Shown one piece after another: positions 21,430 to 33,357 of a stretch of 64,000 nucleotides of DNA. Source of the DNA: Aspidiotus rigidus (Eukaryota; Arthropoda; Insecta; Hemiptera; Diaspididae); NCBI GenBank assembly GCA_035079385.1, contig JAVHKY010000035.1, positions 2,790,001 to 2,854,000 of the forward strand, read 5' to 3'. The position numbers were made by a program, and so were the translations under genes. The notes below the pieces were generated by a model that worked only from the letters and a program-made list of their open reading frames with translations, had not been told where the DNA came from and searched no databases. Positions within the stretch are counted from its first letter, which is position 1; the number at the start of each line of letters is the position of its first letter.

Positions 21430-22580
21430 ATTGTTAATTTGTGAGCTGCTAGCAGCCTGCTGTCAGGGTTATGAGCTCGGCAAAATTGCGTGATTATATG
21501 TGTGAGAGGAAGTTTGCTTGGTGTAAAAAGTTGAATATGTTGGGGATGGAGGAGAAGTCATCTGATAGTGCCTCTGTACGGTTGTGAGGGACGGATAAGG
21601 AATTACGGTCAAATTGGATGTGTTGAGTGGATAGGGGGGGGGGGGTTCAGATTTGCAATTAGGGCATAAGAGAGGCATACGATGAGAGATGAGATGGGTG
21701 TGTGTGTGAGTGAGTCTGGTGTGGCCGATTCTGAGACGGATAATGGGTCTCAACAGATTTGAAGTGTTCCATGGGATGGGAATATTTTTAATTTCGGCTG
21801 GTTTGTTTGAGTGTAATTTGAGATTAGACCAATGAGTGAATCATGCTCGAGTCATGAATTTGTAGAGATTTGAGCGTGAGGGGAGGAAAGAGCGGTTGAC
21901 CGATAGGTTATGGGTTGCTAGTTTGGCTGCTTTGTCGGCATTATCGTTTCCTGGAATACCCTTGTGACCAGGTATCCAGATGAAGAATAATGGGATGGGG
22001 ATGGTGTGAAAAGTGGCAATGAGGATGTGTAAACGATTTATGAATGGTTGAGAGGAATTGTGGTTGGATATGGCGTCAAGTGATGATAGGGAGTTGGAAA
22101 TGACCAAAAATGGGTTGAGGGGAAGACGAGGACGTGTTTTAAACAGCTAAAGATTGCTTGTAATTCAGTGGTAAAGACGGACGCGATGTTGCGGTGTCGA
22201 TGAGAGGCTGTGAGGGGACCTACTGAGTATGCGAAGTCGGTTTTGTTTTGATGATTAGATCCATCGGTGAAACATAAAGTAGGGTTGTGAAAGCTATTAA
22301 GAATTTTGTTAAACTGTGCCTGTATTCTTCGAAAAAAGTTGAAAGACGAGAGAGGCGTTTTAGGTCGTGAATCATTTCGGGTGGAATAAAGAGGCAAGGA
22401 GGGGTTGCGGGAACGATGTGGTTAAGACAATGAACCTTGAAGGAACGTGCTAATTGGAGTTCGAAATTGGAAAGTAGATTGGTAATGGAGTTTTGGTTGT
22501 GGTGAAGGTGGAATATACGATGGTGGATGCAGTTGTGGGAGGTTGGTTGTTGGTTTGTGGTTTTTTCGTCCTTGAGAGTT
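21430..22580 (-). pseudogene. 5'-truncated RNase H-bearing non-LTR retrotransposon
   Basis: Reading on the minus strand: the end of the reverse transcriptase region (22580-22400), then RNase H with LCFTDGSNHQNKTDF near 22265, TTELQAIFSCLKH, and FIWIPGHKGIPGNDNADKAA near 21985-21925. A C-terminal RLRIGHTRLTHTHLI..PLLCPNC (21745-21640) and a T-rich stretch at 21417-21432 fit a 3' poly(A) tail. RNase H removes RNA from the RNA-DNA hybrid. The third catalytic position reads VISNSL instead of the usual TDS, so Asp is Asn. At least two frameshifts occur. It is inserted in the ~125 bp satellite. It shares its family with 14040-16615. Confidence 0.85.
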
Positions 22581-22690
22581 TCCAGAAAAAATGGGCAAAT
22601 CTTACATTCGATGCCAACTAGTTTCAGCCGAGGGTTCAACTCGGAAAAAGATGAAAGTATTTTTCAAATTTACTTTTTTTTTCATCATAC
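22581..22690. repeat. ~125 bp satellite copy
   Basis: One unit with 'gagagtttccagaaaaaatgg' and 'ctagtttcagccgagggttc' lies to the right of the non-LTR insertion. Confidence 0.65.
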
Positions 22691-23035
22691 TCCAATTTTT
22701 AATTGAATTCTCTCATCTCGTTGGGAGGAGAGCGAGAACATGTTTTTTTCAAATTCAACACACAAAATAGAAAAAGGAAATCACATGGTGTCTTGTTTGC
22801 AGACCTAAGAATTGTACTTGGAGAAAGAAAAAATGCGATCCGGACCAGTCGTTTTGGGATGACCGTTTTGGTAGCATGCAAATACTGTCCTGGGACTACC
22901 GCATCTTGGTTCGTAAGGTGGTTTAGTCCTGGTATGGGGATTGGTATCTTGAAAAAAAATGTATGTTGTGGTGACACTTTGGTAGCATGCATATTCCGTC
23001 TCGGGATGACCGTTCTGCTTTAGTAGTGCATGTCA
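22691..23035. other. Unidentified insertion in the satellite
   Basis: About 345 bp are unrelated to the satellite and lie between two of its copies. It holds two direct copies, about 110 bp apart, of TTGGTAGCATGCA.AT followed by GGGA..ACCG (22868 and 22979). The plus strand is open through most of it (22703-23023), but the frame has no known motif and includes both copies, so it is not called a gene. It is probably a transposable fragment. Confidence 0.4.
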
Positions 23036-23285
23036 AGTGAAATTTTTGCAAAATCAATTATTTCCCCTTTTGCGAGTTTTCAGAAACAACGGATTAAGTC
23101 TTCCGTTCAAACTTGGTGCAAGCTTGTTTCAGCCTAGTCCTCAACATGGTAAAGGAAAATTTATTCCCACAAAATAGTATGTAATATATTGTTTTTTTCA
23201 GAGTTTTCAGAAACATGGAATGAGTCTTCTATTCAAACTGAACGCTAGCTCGTTTCAGCCGAGGCCTCAACTTGATAAAAACGAT
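23036..23285. repeat. ~125 bp satellite, two copies
   Basis: The tcgtttcagcc-type block recurs at about 23127 and 23252 (125 bp apart), with the same neighbouring blocks as the copies at 21080-21425. Confidence 0.75.
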
Positions 23286-23628
23286 GGCTTCCTTTCCTTA
23301 AAGAAGTTAAATGAGGAACGCATGGAACCTCTTTTATGAGTCAAATTGGTTTCGGTATTAAGAATTCAAGCAAGCCTAAACCTATAGTATGAAGGAGGCA
23401 TAAACCTAGTATAAAATAGGATGTATATATGGCTCAAGATTTTTTCAAGTCCACCTCCTATCATATATGTGTATAGCTCGGAGGCTGAAATTTTTCCAAG
23501 TCCCTCTCCTATCATACGCACATATATCTCGAGAGTCGAAATTTTTCCAAGTTTTTCGCCGGACGGTACACGGCGCACGGAGATTTTCTCACCCCCACCC
23601 CTCCCCTAAAACAGGTTTTCTGTTAGAA
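23286..23628 (-). mobile_element. Helitron-like element inserted in the satellite
   Basis: Read on the minus strand it begins TCTAACAGAAAACCTGTTTT (23627 downward), with a 5 bp hairpin AACAG-AAAAC-CTGTT. It continues with a G-rich stretch and GTGCGCCGT, three 45 bp-type units ('acttggaaaaatttcgactc'), TTATGCCTCC/GGTTTAGGCTT modules, then GTTCCATGCGTTCCTC at the far end. The order matches the copy at 39920-40245. It interrupts the ~125 bp satellite. Confidence 0.65.
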
Positions 23629-23930
23629 TTCATTTTTGCAAAATATTATCTCCTAATATTATTTTTTCAGAGTTTTCCGAAAGAATTGGTAACTGTTACA
23701 TTCGATACCAGCCCTCAACTTGATAACGAAAAATTTATTTTTGCAAAATATTATCGAAATTTTTTTTTATTTTTTAGAGTACTCAGGAAAAATGGATGAG
23801 TTGATTATTCTTATTGAAACTGGATACCAGATTGTATTGACCGAGGCTTCAAGTGGCTAAATTTTTTTTTTTTTTTTTGCGAATCAAGTACAAACTATAA
23901 TCATTTTTTTTGTCAAAAATACAGGCCCTA
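23629..23930. repeat. ~125 bp satellite, last two copies
   Basis: 'gcaaaatattatc' plus 'gagttttccgaaagaattgg' and 'gagtactcaggaaaaatgg' blocks continue the unit after the Helitron-like insertion. Copies decay towards 23930. Confidence 0.65.
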
Positions 23931-25180
23931 GTTCATGATTCTTTTCAGAATTTTTACCCCAATTTTTCCATGGATCTATTGAAGAATTGAGTTGACGAAA
24001 AAGAAGAATCTCGGAGAGTAATTATTTCAGTTGACTGATTCGCAGAGATCTCACTTTTGATTAATTAATTAATGTGATAGTTTTCCTCGAGTTCTGTGGA
24101 GTTTTAAGAAGAAGAGATACGGACTTACAAAATTTTCTGTCGCTCGCCTCTCATAAAACATGTTTTTTTTAAAAAAAAAAAAAAACTCCGACCTTCTCAA
24201 CTATTTCTTCATTATCCATTAGTGAGTGACCCCGTGAAATTTATTCAGGTTTATCAATTCAGGTATTTGACGGACATACACAAACTCATTCGATTAGTGC
24301 GCGATTAATATAATAAAATATCGCATGACTCCACACAAGAGACTGAAAATGTTGACCCCATGCTCAGCTATACATATAAATGACTTCGATACGAGTTACG
24401 AAAGAGCAAAAATCGTACCATAAACACACACACATACACACATCTTCCTTAAGTGACTCGTAAATTTCGAATACACAGAAAGTAATGGCTTCGAATACAA
24501 CGTTTACACGTTATAGTTCACGATTAAGAATAACACTTTTCCACAGTTTGTCGCGAAACTAAATTGTAAACAACTTGTAACTCGTTATCTATCACATATT
24601 ATGGTTTGTATTCATTTCGATGACGGTAATCTTTTGAATAAGTATATGCGAGCAAAATGTGCGAAATATATGAATTCAATACGTGATATGAGAAGACAAA
24701 AAACGAACATTTTCTCATCAGAAATGTTAATATATTCGAATTTACGAAATCGTAAGTTGGCCAAAATTACGTCAGTAGTTCTTATTTCAAACAGAACTTC
24801 GATTATTTTTAAACTCGTGCCTCAAAGAGCCTTTCTTTCCTTCCTAAGCATTGTCGACATCAAAATCTAAGAGTGGTCGATCGAGCTCCAATTCTGAATG
24901 ATGGAGGTGACATTTCCTAGAGGTACATAATTCTGCACGAATTTTCAGTCTAGTAATCTTCAAACTTTTCTGAGTAATTGCGGTATGAGGCGAAGAGGAT
25001 ACCTATGTCTAAGATTACGAAAAATGTATTTGCTGGCCAAAAATCATTTCTTTGTATCATCAAATAAGACACACGGACAGAGAACTGATTAAAACAGATT
25101 TTATTCGTTTTATGAATGAAAATACGAATACTTCAAAACGTTTTCTGCGATAATTGACTCATCTCAAACTTGAGCTTTCA
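23931..25180. other. Intergenic DNA, no gene recognised
   Basis: AT-rich, with a short CA-rich stretch at 24425-24442. The open frame at 24601-24870 (+) shows no known motif. Confidence 0.4.
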
Positions 25181-25189
25181 TTTCCAGCT

Positions 25190-25830
25190 TTTTCATCCTC
25201 TTCTGCTAGGGCCAGCGAATCCTCATTCTTATACACTTGTTGAGTTCTTCCTCATCTTCTATCTTTTTTCTATGCATACTGGGACCATAAAACAGTAGAC
25301 CTAGCCGCTAAGGAGTCACTGCGTTCACCTTCCGTAACTGATCCCTTCCCCCGTATGATCTCAACTCCCAGTAATGCTTTCTCATCCCCCCCTGGTATGA
25401 TTTCTAGCCCTCCTTATCTTCTAATAAACTCCGATCTATTAAAAAAGCTCCAATTCCATAGTTTAGTTGAAACCTAACCGCCCGTCCCGACACCAAGAAG
25501 TCATCCTAATCCGCTCTCATTCTCTCCTCCTGGCGTGATTTCTGGTTCTTTTAATTTTCCACCAAGCTCCGATCTATTGGAAAAGCTCCAATTCCATAGA
25601 TTACTTCAAACTAACCACCCTTCCCGATACCAAGAAATCGTCCTGACCCCTCTCAGAATGGTCTGTACAGGTCTCATGTACTCCCTTTTCTTTTTACTGC
25701 AATGCTGATGATCTATCCGTTCAACACTCAATCTCTTGTCCAGGCCTCGAAAGCATCTGCCTTCACCATTCTTTCTTCCCCTGGAACTCACAAACTCCCT
25801 CATAAACAAGCATAAGGAAATCATTAGCAC
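25190..25830 (+). pseudogene. Non-LTR RNase H scrap with tandem duplication
   Basis: Near 25280-25320 the frame reads DHKTVDLAAKES, which fits the last catalytic region of RNase H (GNxxADxxAKE) in non-LTR elements. It is followed by two tandem copies of a segment: NSDLLKKLQFHSLVET near 25425 and SSDLLEKLQFHRLLQT near 25566. Further on, CNADDLSV near 25697-25720 might be a worn reverse-transcriptase box, but it stands in the wrong order and may belong to another fragment. Stops are frequent. Confidence 0.45.
25396..25650 (+). repeat. Two-copy tandem duplication, period ~141 bp
   Basis: The block CTCCGATCTATT..AAAAGC + TCCAATTCCATAG occurs at about 25428 and again at about 25569, with matching flanks (GGYRTGATTTCT, CCGATACCAAGAA-type ends). 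About 110 bp are shared per copy. Confidence 0.75.
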
Positions 25831-27880
25831 GATGGGATGAACTATCTTTGATCCACCTATCTTGAATCCATAACCCTATGTGTAGTGAATCTAATGAGAA
25901 AGAAAAAAATAGCATTCATTAGGGTCCCTAAACTCCTCGACGGTGAATTTGAAATGATTTTAAACGATGGAAAATTTCCACCTTCCTTATTTTCGAAAAT
26001 TTTCCGTTTCCTCTCTCCATACTTCAATAATATTCCAAGACAGTTCATTAACCTCTTTTCGGTTCAGCTTTCGCGGCTTTCAAAACCCAGCAATACCGGT
26101 AGTTTTAAGTACAGCGAAGATTGACTTCATCAACTTCTGCTGACAAATTTTAACTGCACAACTCGTCGAAGTAAATTTAGAAATGCAGAAATAATTTTTT
26201 TTCCCTCGTCCAATCATTCGATATCGGCCTAATGCATCCCTTCGGGCGATTTACGTACTCAAGAGCCCGTGAAACGTGACCAAATCGTAGTTCAAGTTGC
26301 CTATACCGAGAGCGCTAAACGAAAAATCAGCAATTATGTACATTATTATTTTTTTTTATTTATTTAATAACGGTTTTTCGAGTGCAGTAATTAAATTGGA
26401 CAAGAGTGTTAGTGACACTTGCCCAGAATTACAACCTCGTTTAACTTAAGTTACGGTAGTTTATGACTCGAATACCGAATAAAAAAAAAAAAAACACACG
26501 TACGTAATTCTGCGGCCATATCGTGAAATCTCATTATATTGTAGAAGGAGGCTTCCGCAGAAGAAGAAGAAGAAAAAAAAAAGTTCTTCGTCTTCTGGTA
26601 ATTTTCTATTCCCAGTGCAAACGAGTAATCGCGAAATACTTCGAAGCGAGCAAAAGCGTGTAAAAAAAAATGGAAATTCATCCGCGCAAAATGTCAGTTC
26701 TCATTAACGCTTATCCCCGAGCTATTAACCTCGAAAATTTATACATACGTAGTAGATTCACTCGTAACGTAATTTCGAGACTTAAAATTTCTCGTTACGC
26801 AAAAGTTCAGGTGTTCTCTGCTTCGGTGTTAGGCAAAAGTTTTTACATTTACTGTAACAAGAAATATGAATGATGGAAGTTCTCAAGGTCGTCATTAAAT
26901 TATATGGAATCTTGAACGGTTCCAGAATTAGGTCATAATCATTCAGTCCAGTTGTACAACGAAAGAGCCACTTCGCGAGCACCAGGAATAGAAGAGATGA
27001 TTCGTGAAAATGAAATAGCGCAGCCTTCGAATAAGTAAAACTATTCAAGTCGAAAAGCTATACAGGGATGATAAATGTACGAGTAGTTTTTTACGAGATC
27101 GTTCTCAGTTAATCCACTTCGGTATATTCATACGTTGATCATCTCATCCCCCAAAGTCCACTCAAATCTTCTAATTTTCCGGCGTACTTCCTAGCTGCAA
27201 CTTGATAATACATGATCGTTCGAAATCAGATAAAAAAATTAATTAAAGATGACCTGCTTTTGTATACGAGATAAATTCTGTACGGAGAAGGTTTCCAGAA
27301 ACAACCTGAGGAGACTTTCGATCAGTTACTAATATTTACAGCAGGCATGGAATACAAAGGGATGTACCACGAGCACCTTTTAATGAATAAGGGAGAAAAT
27401 CAAACCCCTCGAGCTTTCAAATTATTCACAACCTCGACAGAAAGACCTCGAAACATACGGCTTGGTGTCCACCAAAATTGGTCAGCAAAAGCAAGAGGAG
27501 GGCGTGTAATCTCACCATCAACACCGTTCCAAAGGCGATTAGAATGACACTCCCTATCTCCTCATCGTATCGTTTTTTGGACCGCAAGCAGTTGTAAAAT
27601 GTTAATCAGAGAAGAACGAAATACCTGAGTAGGTACAAAAAACTGAGGCTACGGATTGGCGGGCAAACTGAAGAAGAGGACTTTCCAGTCTCGAAACATC
27701 AACCACTTCGAAGTGGACCTCTCTGCATGCAAGGGGGAACAACAGATGAAGATTGACTGTAGCTATCTAAGAACTTGCATATAAAGAAAGAGAGGATGAA
27801 AGCGAAAAGAAAGAAGAAGAAGGCAGGAACAGTGACATACTTTGAAGACTCAAAGATTGAACATAGATATCAAAGATTTT
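25831..27880. other. No gene recognised
   Basis: Frames are short. Part of 27340-27800 is purine-rich on the plus strand and may be worn non-LTR sequence. No motif can be named. Confidence 0.35.
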
Positions 27881-28185
27881 AAAGTAGAAGAAAGAAAAAG
27901 AAGAACGAAAGAATAATACAAGAAAAAGAATCTAAAAAAAAAATTTATGGGTATACCAGAGGATTGGGAGACGAAAAACAAGCAAAAAGAAGATGCGGTG
28001 GTGCAAGTTTTCCATAAGACAAACTCCCACCGCGTTTCAATTAACGCACCTAATAAAGGTAGACCCTTTCTGCCAGAGCCGAGGGAGAGAAGGGAAGCTT
28101 TCCGACTACCAAATACTGGAGCTGGTGAATTATGCAAAAAGATTGGTTATACTCAGCAAATTTCATCCAGATGATTTGACGGCCA
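27880..28185 (+). pseudogene. Possible non-LTR ORF1 (nucleic-acid-binding) scrap
   Basis: A basic stretch is followed by GIPEDWETKNKQKEDAVVQV and then INAPNKGRPFL with a basic tail. The order, a 'GIPE' motif followed by a GRP-containing segment, resembles ORF1 proteins of L1-like and related elements. The frame breaks after about 75 residues in either of two overlapping frames. The similarity is suggestive only. Confidence 0.3.
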
Positions 28186-28189
28186 TAAC

Positions 28190-30295
28190 CGGTCGACACC
28201 CAACGTTGCGACGATAATCGATTTCAAATCGACCGACAATATACTAAATATCGTTGAAATCGATTTCATGCTGACGTCAATATCAGGTCGATTTGGAATC
28301 ATTTTCTCTGAATTTTTTTTTATTGAGCCGAAATCAACTGCTCAGTTGTGTCAATTTCGAGTTGATTTTTAGTTTTCTGGTAATGTGTGCTGGTCGACTT
28401 TCAATCAACCTCAAATCGACGTCGATCAGGAGTCAACTTCTGCGAATTTTTCTATCGATCTGAAATTTACTGCTGCTGCGTGGATTGGATTAGAAGTCGG
28501 ATTTTTGCTTTTTTGGAAATAATTTATACTTGTCGACTTCAAATTAACGTCAGTCTGGGGTCAATTAATAGTCGATTTTTAGTGCATATTGATCGACTTT
28601 GAACCGACCTAAAATCATAGCCTCAAATCGACGTTAATCTGAAGTCGATTTCCAGTCAGCTTCTCAAAAATTTTCGATCGATCTGTAATCGGCTCTCTCG
28701 TCTTTTGGGTCGATTTTAAGAGTCGACCACCGTAAAATCACAGAGCACTACAAATCGACGTCGATCTAAAGTCGATAATGCGTCGACTTTTCCGAAGTTC
28801 TCTATCGACCCAAAATCAGGCTCTGTTGCGTGGATTGGGAGTCGGATTTTTGTTTTTTTGCAAATATATGCTGGTCGACTTCAAATCAACGACAATGTGG
28901 AGTCGACTTCGAGTCAACTTCTGCAATTTTTTTTTCCATTTGAAATCGACCTCTCTGTTTCAGCGATCAACAGTCGATTTTTAGTGCACATTGATCGACT
29001 TTGAATCGACCTAAAATCATAGCCTCAAATTGACGTAGATTCAAAGTCGATATCCAGTCACCTTCCACAGATTTTTCTATCGACCTCAGATCGACTCTCT
29101 TGTCTTTTGGGTCGATTTCAAATCGATTTGAGTGTCGACCATCGTACATCCTAAAGGACTACAAATGGACTTTTAATCAACCTCAAATTGACGTCGATCT
29201 GGTGTCGATATCGCGTAGATTTTTGAAAAAGTTCTCTATCGACCCAAAATCAGGCTCCCTTGCGTCGATTGGGAGTCGGATTTTTGCTTTTTTGGAAATT
29301 TATACTGATCGACTTCAAATTAACGTCAGTCTGGAGGCGGTTTTGGTCGATTTTTAGCGCATATTCGTCGACTTCAAATCGACCTTAATTTATAGCCCCA
29401 AATCGACGTCGATCTGAAGTCGATTTCCAGTCACCTTCTCTAAATTTTTCGATCGATCTGAAATCGACTCTCTCGTCTTTTGGATCGATTGATTTTAAGT
29501 CATCTAGAAAGTCGAACACTGTAAAATACCAGAAGATTACAAATTGACTTTTAATCAACCTCAAATTGACGTCGATCTAAAGTCGATTTCCAGTCGCACC
29601 TTCTCCAAATTTTTCTATCGATCTCAGATCGACTCTCTTGTCTTTCGGGTCGATTTGAGAGTCGACCAGCGTCCAACCTAAAGGACGACAAATTGACCTT
29701 TGATCAACCTCAAATCGACGTCGATCTGGAGTCGATTTCGAGTCGACTTCTCCAAATTTTCCATCGATCTGAAATCAATTGCTCTGTTGCGTCGATTAAC
29801 AACCGATTTGTAGTTCTCTGGTTATTTAAGCTGGTCGACTTCCAATCGACCTCGACCTGAAGTCAACTTCTTCAAGTTTCTCTATCGACCCAAAATCGAC
29901 TGCTCTGTTGCGTCAATTATTAGTCGATTTTTAGTTTTCTGGGAGTGTACGCTGATCGAATTCAAATTATTGACGTCGATCTGAAGTTGATGTACAGTCA
30001 ACTTCTTGGAGCGTTCTGCTTGATTGTTGACTTTGCTACTCGCAGACGGAATGCGTAGTCATAATTTATTACCTAACGAGGACTTGACCAGCGCAGTAAT
30101 TGTCGATGTCCATTTTCAGTCGGTCATGAAATCTGGTGTTCAAAGTCGACTCATTTTTGACCTCGATTTTAAAACTCTTGTGTATTGAAAATCTAAGAAA
30201 TTGCGACGTCGATTGCACGTCTTTTGCCGATGAGTGACACATAATCGACCCAAAATTTCCATCGATTTTCAGTCGAGACCAATTAATAACACCGG
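28190..30295. repeat. GTCGA-rich satellite with higher-order structure
   Basis: About 2.1 kb of ~120-165 bp monomers rich in GTCGATTT, TCGACTTC and TCGACGTCGATCTG. Related monomers recur in order, giving a longer period: the CTCTYGTCTTTTGGGTCGAT block stands at about 28691 and 29094, then 29468 and 29634. The TGCGTGGATTGGGAGTCGGA block stands at about 28473, 28823 and 29253. The period is therefore about 350-430 bp before the array decays. Open frames here are translations of the repeat, not genes. Confidence 0.85.
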
Positions 30296-31270
30296 GAATC
30301 CGTCGGCGATGAGTCGAATGTCCCGACCTTCCTTCAAGGCAGCCATGGTTCATCAGGTATCATCATTAAAACAGCTAAACAGAAAAGAAAGTCACCATTT
30401 GGTAAATTGGGAGTGAAATTTGGTCAGTTGGCAAATTCCATCGAATTCCATATCTACTTTGGCGTCCATAAATTCTATTCTTGCAAGCAGTTATTTCGCA
30501 TCCAAAGATAATATCAACAAAAGAGTGACGACAAAAGAATCCGAGGTCAAGCCAGAAGACTTTAATCTCTTGAAAAAATTTGGACACCAGAGGAAGCAAA
30601 GGTGGTGCAGAGAAAAAGTTAGAATACAGGAGAATTTGCATCAAAGAGTACACTTTGAGATATACCATCATCCAGAAAATTTTTCCACTTCTCTTCGGTT
30701 GATAGATTTCGTAAATCTGCATAATTTGAGCCTTTCATGGAGGTTTGAGACGAATGTAGCCTCATCACTCTACCCCCTATACCGTTAATCTGGGCCCACG
30801 GAGTGATTTTGACGGGGAAGTACAATCAATTATCACAGAGAAGTACCACACTCGAGCTTTGGAAGGAGGAAGAAACGAGGAAGCTGGGTACGTAAACGTT
30901 ACATGTTAAATTTTGTGATATAATGGAGGGGGGATTCAGAAGTTGATTTTGGAGGAAAAGTTCAACGACTTCTTGCTATTCTCAGTGGATAAAGGTAAAT
31001 CCTCCTGCCTCATTGTGAATCCACTATTGTATATGATAACTTCTGAGTCATTTTATCTGAATGCCTAATTTTATTTGTAACATTGTTCAAGTTATTCGTA
31101 TGCATTATAAATGAGTCGTTCATTTCGCACGAGTATTCCGATTGTCTGAATACACTCTGGATTGAATTAGAGTATCCAAAATAATGAAAGAGGCAGCAAA
31201 AATTGATCTTATAGGTTTCCTCCACAGGGAAAGTAGAACTTCAAAGAATATCGACTCGCTCACGAAATAA
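30296..31270. other. No gene recognised; one unassigned open frame
   Basis: A 122-codon frame (30420-30788, +) is among the longest non-repeat frames here. It has a charged middle part, TTKESEVKPEDFNLLKKFG, but no known motif and no clear splice sites. A 115-codon frame overlaps it on the other strand. Neither is called as a gene. Confidence 0.35.
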
Positions 31271-31271
31271 A

Positions 31272-31345
31272 CCAGACATGCTCGACCTACGGCCCGCGGG
31301 CCGAAACTGGCCCACGAAAGTTCTTCATCCGGCCCGCGAAGACCC
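31272..31345 (+). mobile_element. hAT-like terminal fragment
   Basis: CAGACATGCTCGACCTACGG, then GCCCGCGGGCC and CCGGCCCGCG, resembles the left end of hAT elements with GGCCCGCGG-rich subterminal parts. No matching right end was found downstream, so it is a truncated copy. Confidence 0.5.
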
Positions 31346-33350
31346 CGTTGAAAGAGTAGACATACAAGAAAATTTCTTAATCACTGGAAATTGGAAAAAT
31401 TGCCACGCCTCACTTTTTACCTCACACAATATGGTCCGTTAGCTTTGTACGATGAAGAAATACTAGAATATTTTCATAACTTCTAGTTTATGCACTGATT
31501 TTTGGAACTCAATCATTATTCAAATTGGGTAATGACAACGAAGGTGGCCGGACAATTTGTATTCCTTCCGTTGATTTTATTCTTCCTCGTAATACAACAC
31601 TTTGGTTCGAAGAAATTGCGTTTTTTTTTTCTTCTTCTTCTCCTACATCTGTATAAAATTATAAACATTTCAAAGATGAAAGTTTTGTTGAATCCTCCTC
31701 CTACGTTGCACGGCGTACACTTTCATCGCGAATTTAATGTAAAATCGTAATTCATTTTTATTGCGTTAGCGAGAAATTTTACAAAAAACCTGAAAAAAAT
31801 ATAATCTTCCTCCGGCTATATAAACTTGACTTGAACAATATAATATCCTCTTCTGGTACGGCTTCGTATAACCAACTCATCATCTGACAAATTTTTACGT
31901 ACTTGAGTTACGCGACGATCAACGAGTCGACTCTCCAGCGACATTTTTGTTGATCTAATTAAGTCAACACGGATAATTTTTTCTCTTTTTTTTCTCTCTC
32001 TCTCTCCTCTCTGTAGAATGTTATCTGAAACTCACTCTCAAAAACCCATCAGCCACCAGCACACGCTCGCGATGATTCTTCTGCCCTTTTCGGATGGTGC
32101 GGTATACGTATATCGTCTTTACGATAATATTCGGCACACATCTACCCGGCGAATAACTCGAAAAATTTCTTAGAATAATAAGCGCGCTCTCGAAATTTTT
32201 CGAATACTCGAAAACATTTTTCTTTCGCGCGTACGTACGGATGCGGAACGCGGTTTCTTCGACAATTTGCGAAGCATTTTCTTTTCGTGACATCGAACAA
32301 ATGAACATTTTTTTTTCTTCTCTCCTTTTTTTTTTTTCATTTTATTCGTTTTCAAATCGACTTCCACGATCGTTCCTGCACCAATGAGACGTGCGTGAGC
32401 AGCACGTATATATTTTATATCTTTCAAATTCATTTCTTTTCTTTCGGCGTAAAAACAATTTATAAATTCGTGTTCAACATTCTACATTTTACTCTAGAGC
32501 TATTTTAATTGTCTCTCGCGTACGATAAATATATAGGTCTGTCGTCCATAGGATCTCGTGTGGAAAAAAGAGATATTTTTCACCAACAATCCTCCTAAAC
32601 CAGAGCGGACCGCAGCAATAATATAGAACAGAATATCGTCATATTATTCTTCCCATTCTCTGTATCGTGATATTGTCATCATAATATAATCGTTCCGTTT
32701 AAATATAATCTGTAAAGAAATGAAGGAAATTCTTCGGCGTAATTCACGTTTGTAAATAGATATACACAGTACTAGCAGATAGAATTCAATGCCACCTGTA
32801 TGTACACAGAAAGTACTCAAAATCGTCACGATGTGAATGCACTCGCTCCGTTACTGTAATCAATAATAAAAAAAAATACTCTACTTTGTAGGTCTTATGA
32901 TATACCTAATAGACGAAGTCATTTTATCTCATTTTTATCGAACACTGGGTGGCAATGGCAATGGCAATCTCGGAAATTGGATGGCTGTTTTTTTCTCTCT
33001 TTCTTTCTGCGTACAATACAGGCTTACGAACATCATTTGCTTCCTACGTTAATTGCTTTATATATTTCGATAAACGATGTTCAATCATTTAGTAGGGTAC
33101 GGAGCTCCGATTATTTCGATAATCTTCATTAAATAATCACTCTACTTTTCATTTGCACTTCTTCTCTTATTTTTGGGTTCCCGGTGAAAATGGGCCGCGG
33201 AGACTGGGTAAAATTAATTAGAACAAAATATCTGGAGAAATACAGAGCAAATGAATGACGAGAAATGAAGTTTGGGATTCAGAAGAACAGACAGTAACTA
33301 GGAAGTATTAATTAATCGTTAGAAGGAGTGCGTTTTTGACGTTGCAACTC
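31346..33350. other. Intergenic DNA, no gene recognised
   Basis: AT-rich, with short frames on the minus strand at 32021-32433 and 32644-32829 that lack motifs. No repeat structure was seen. Confidence 0.4.
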
Positions 33351-33357
33351 ATGACAC

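Noticed and set aside
22703..23023. 106-codon frame on the plus strand
   Set aside because: It spans two direct repeat copies, has no known motif, and lies in an insertion within a satellite.
28387..29357. Several 60-95-codon frames in the GTCGA satellite
   Set aside because: They are translations of the repeat and change frame between monomers.
30420..30788. 122-codon frame as a host gene
   Set aside because: An overlapping frame of similar length lies on the other strand, and no motif or splice site supports either.
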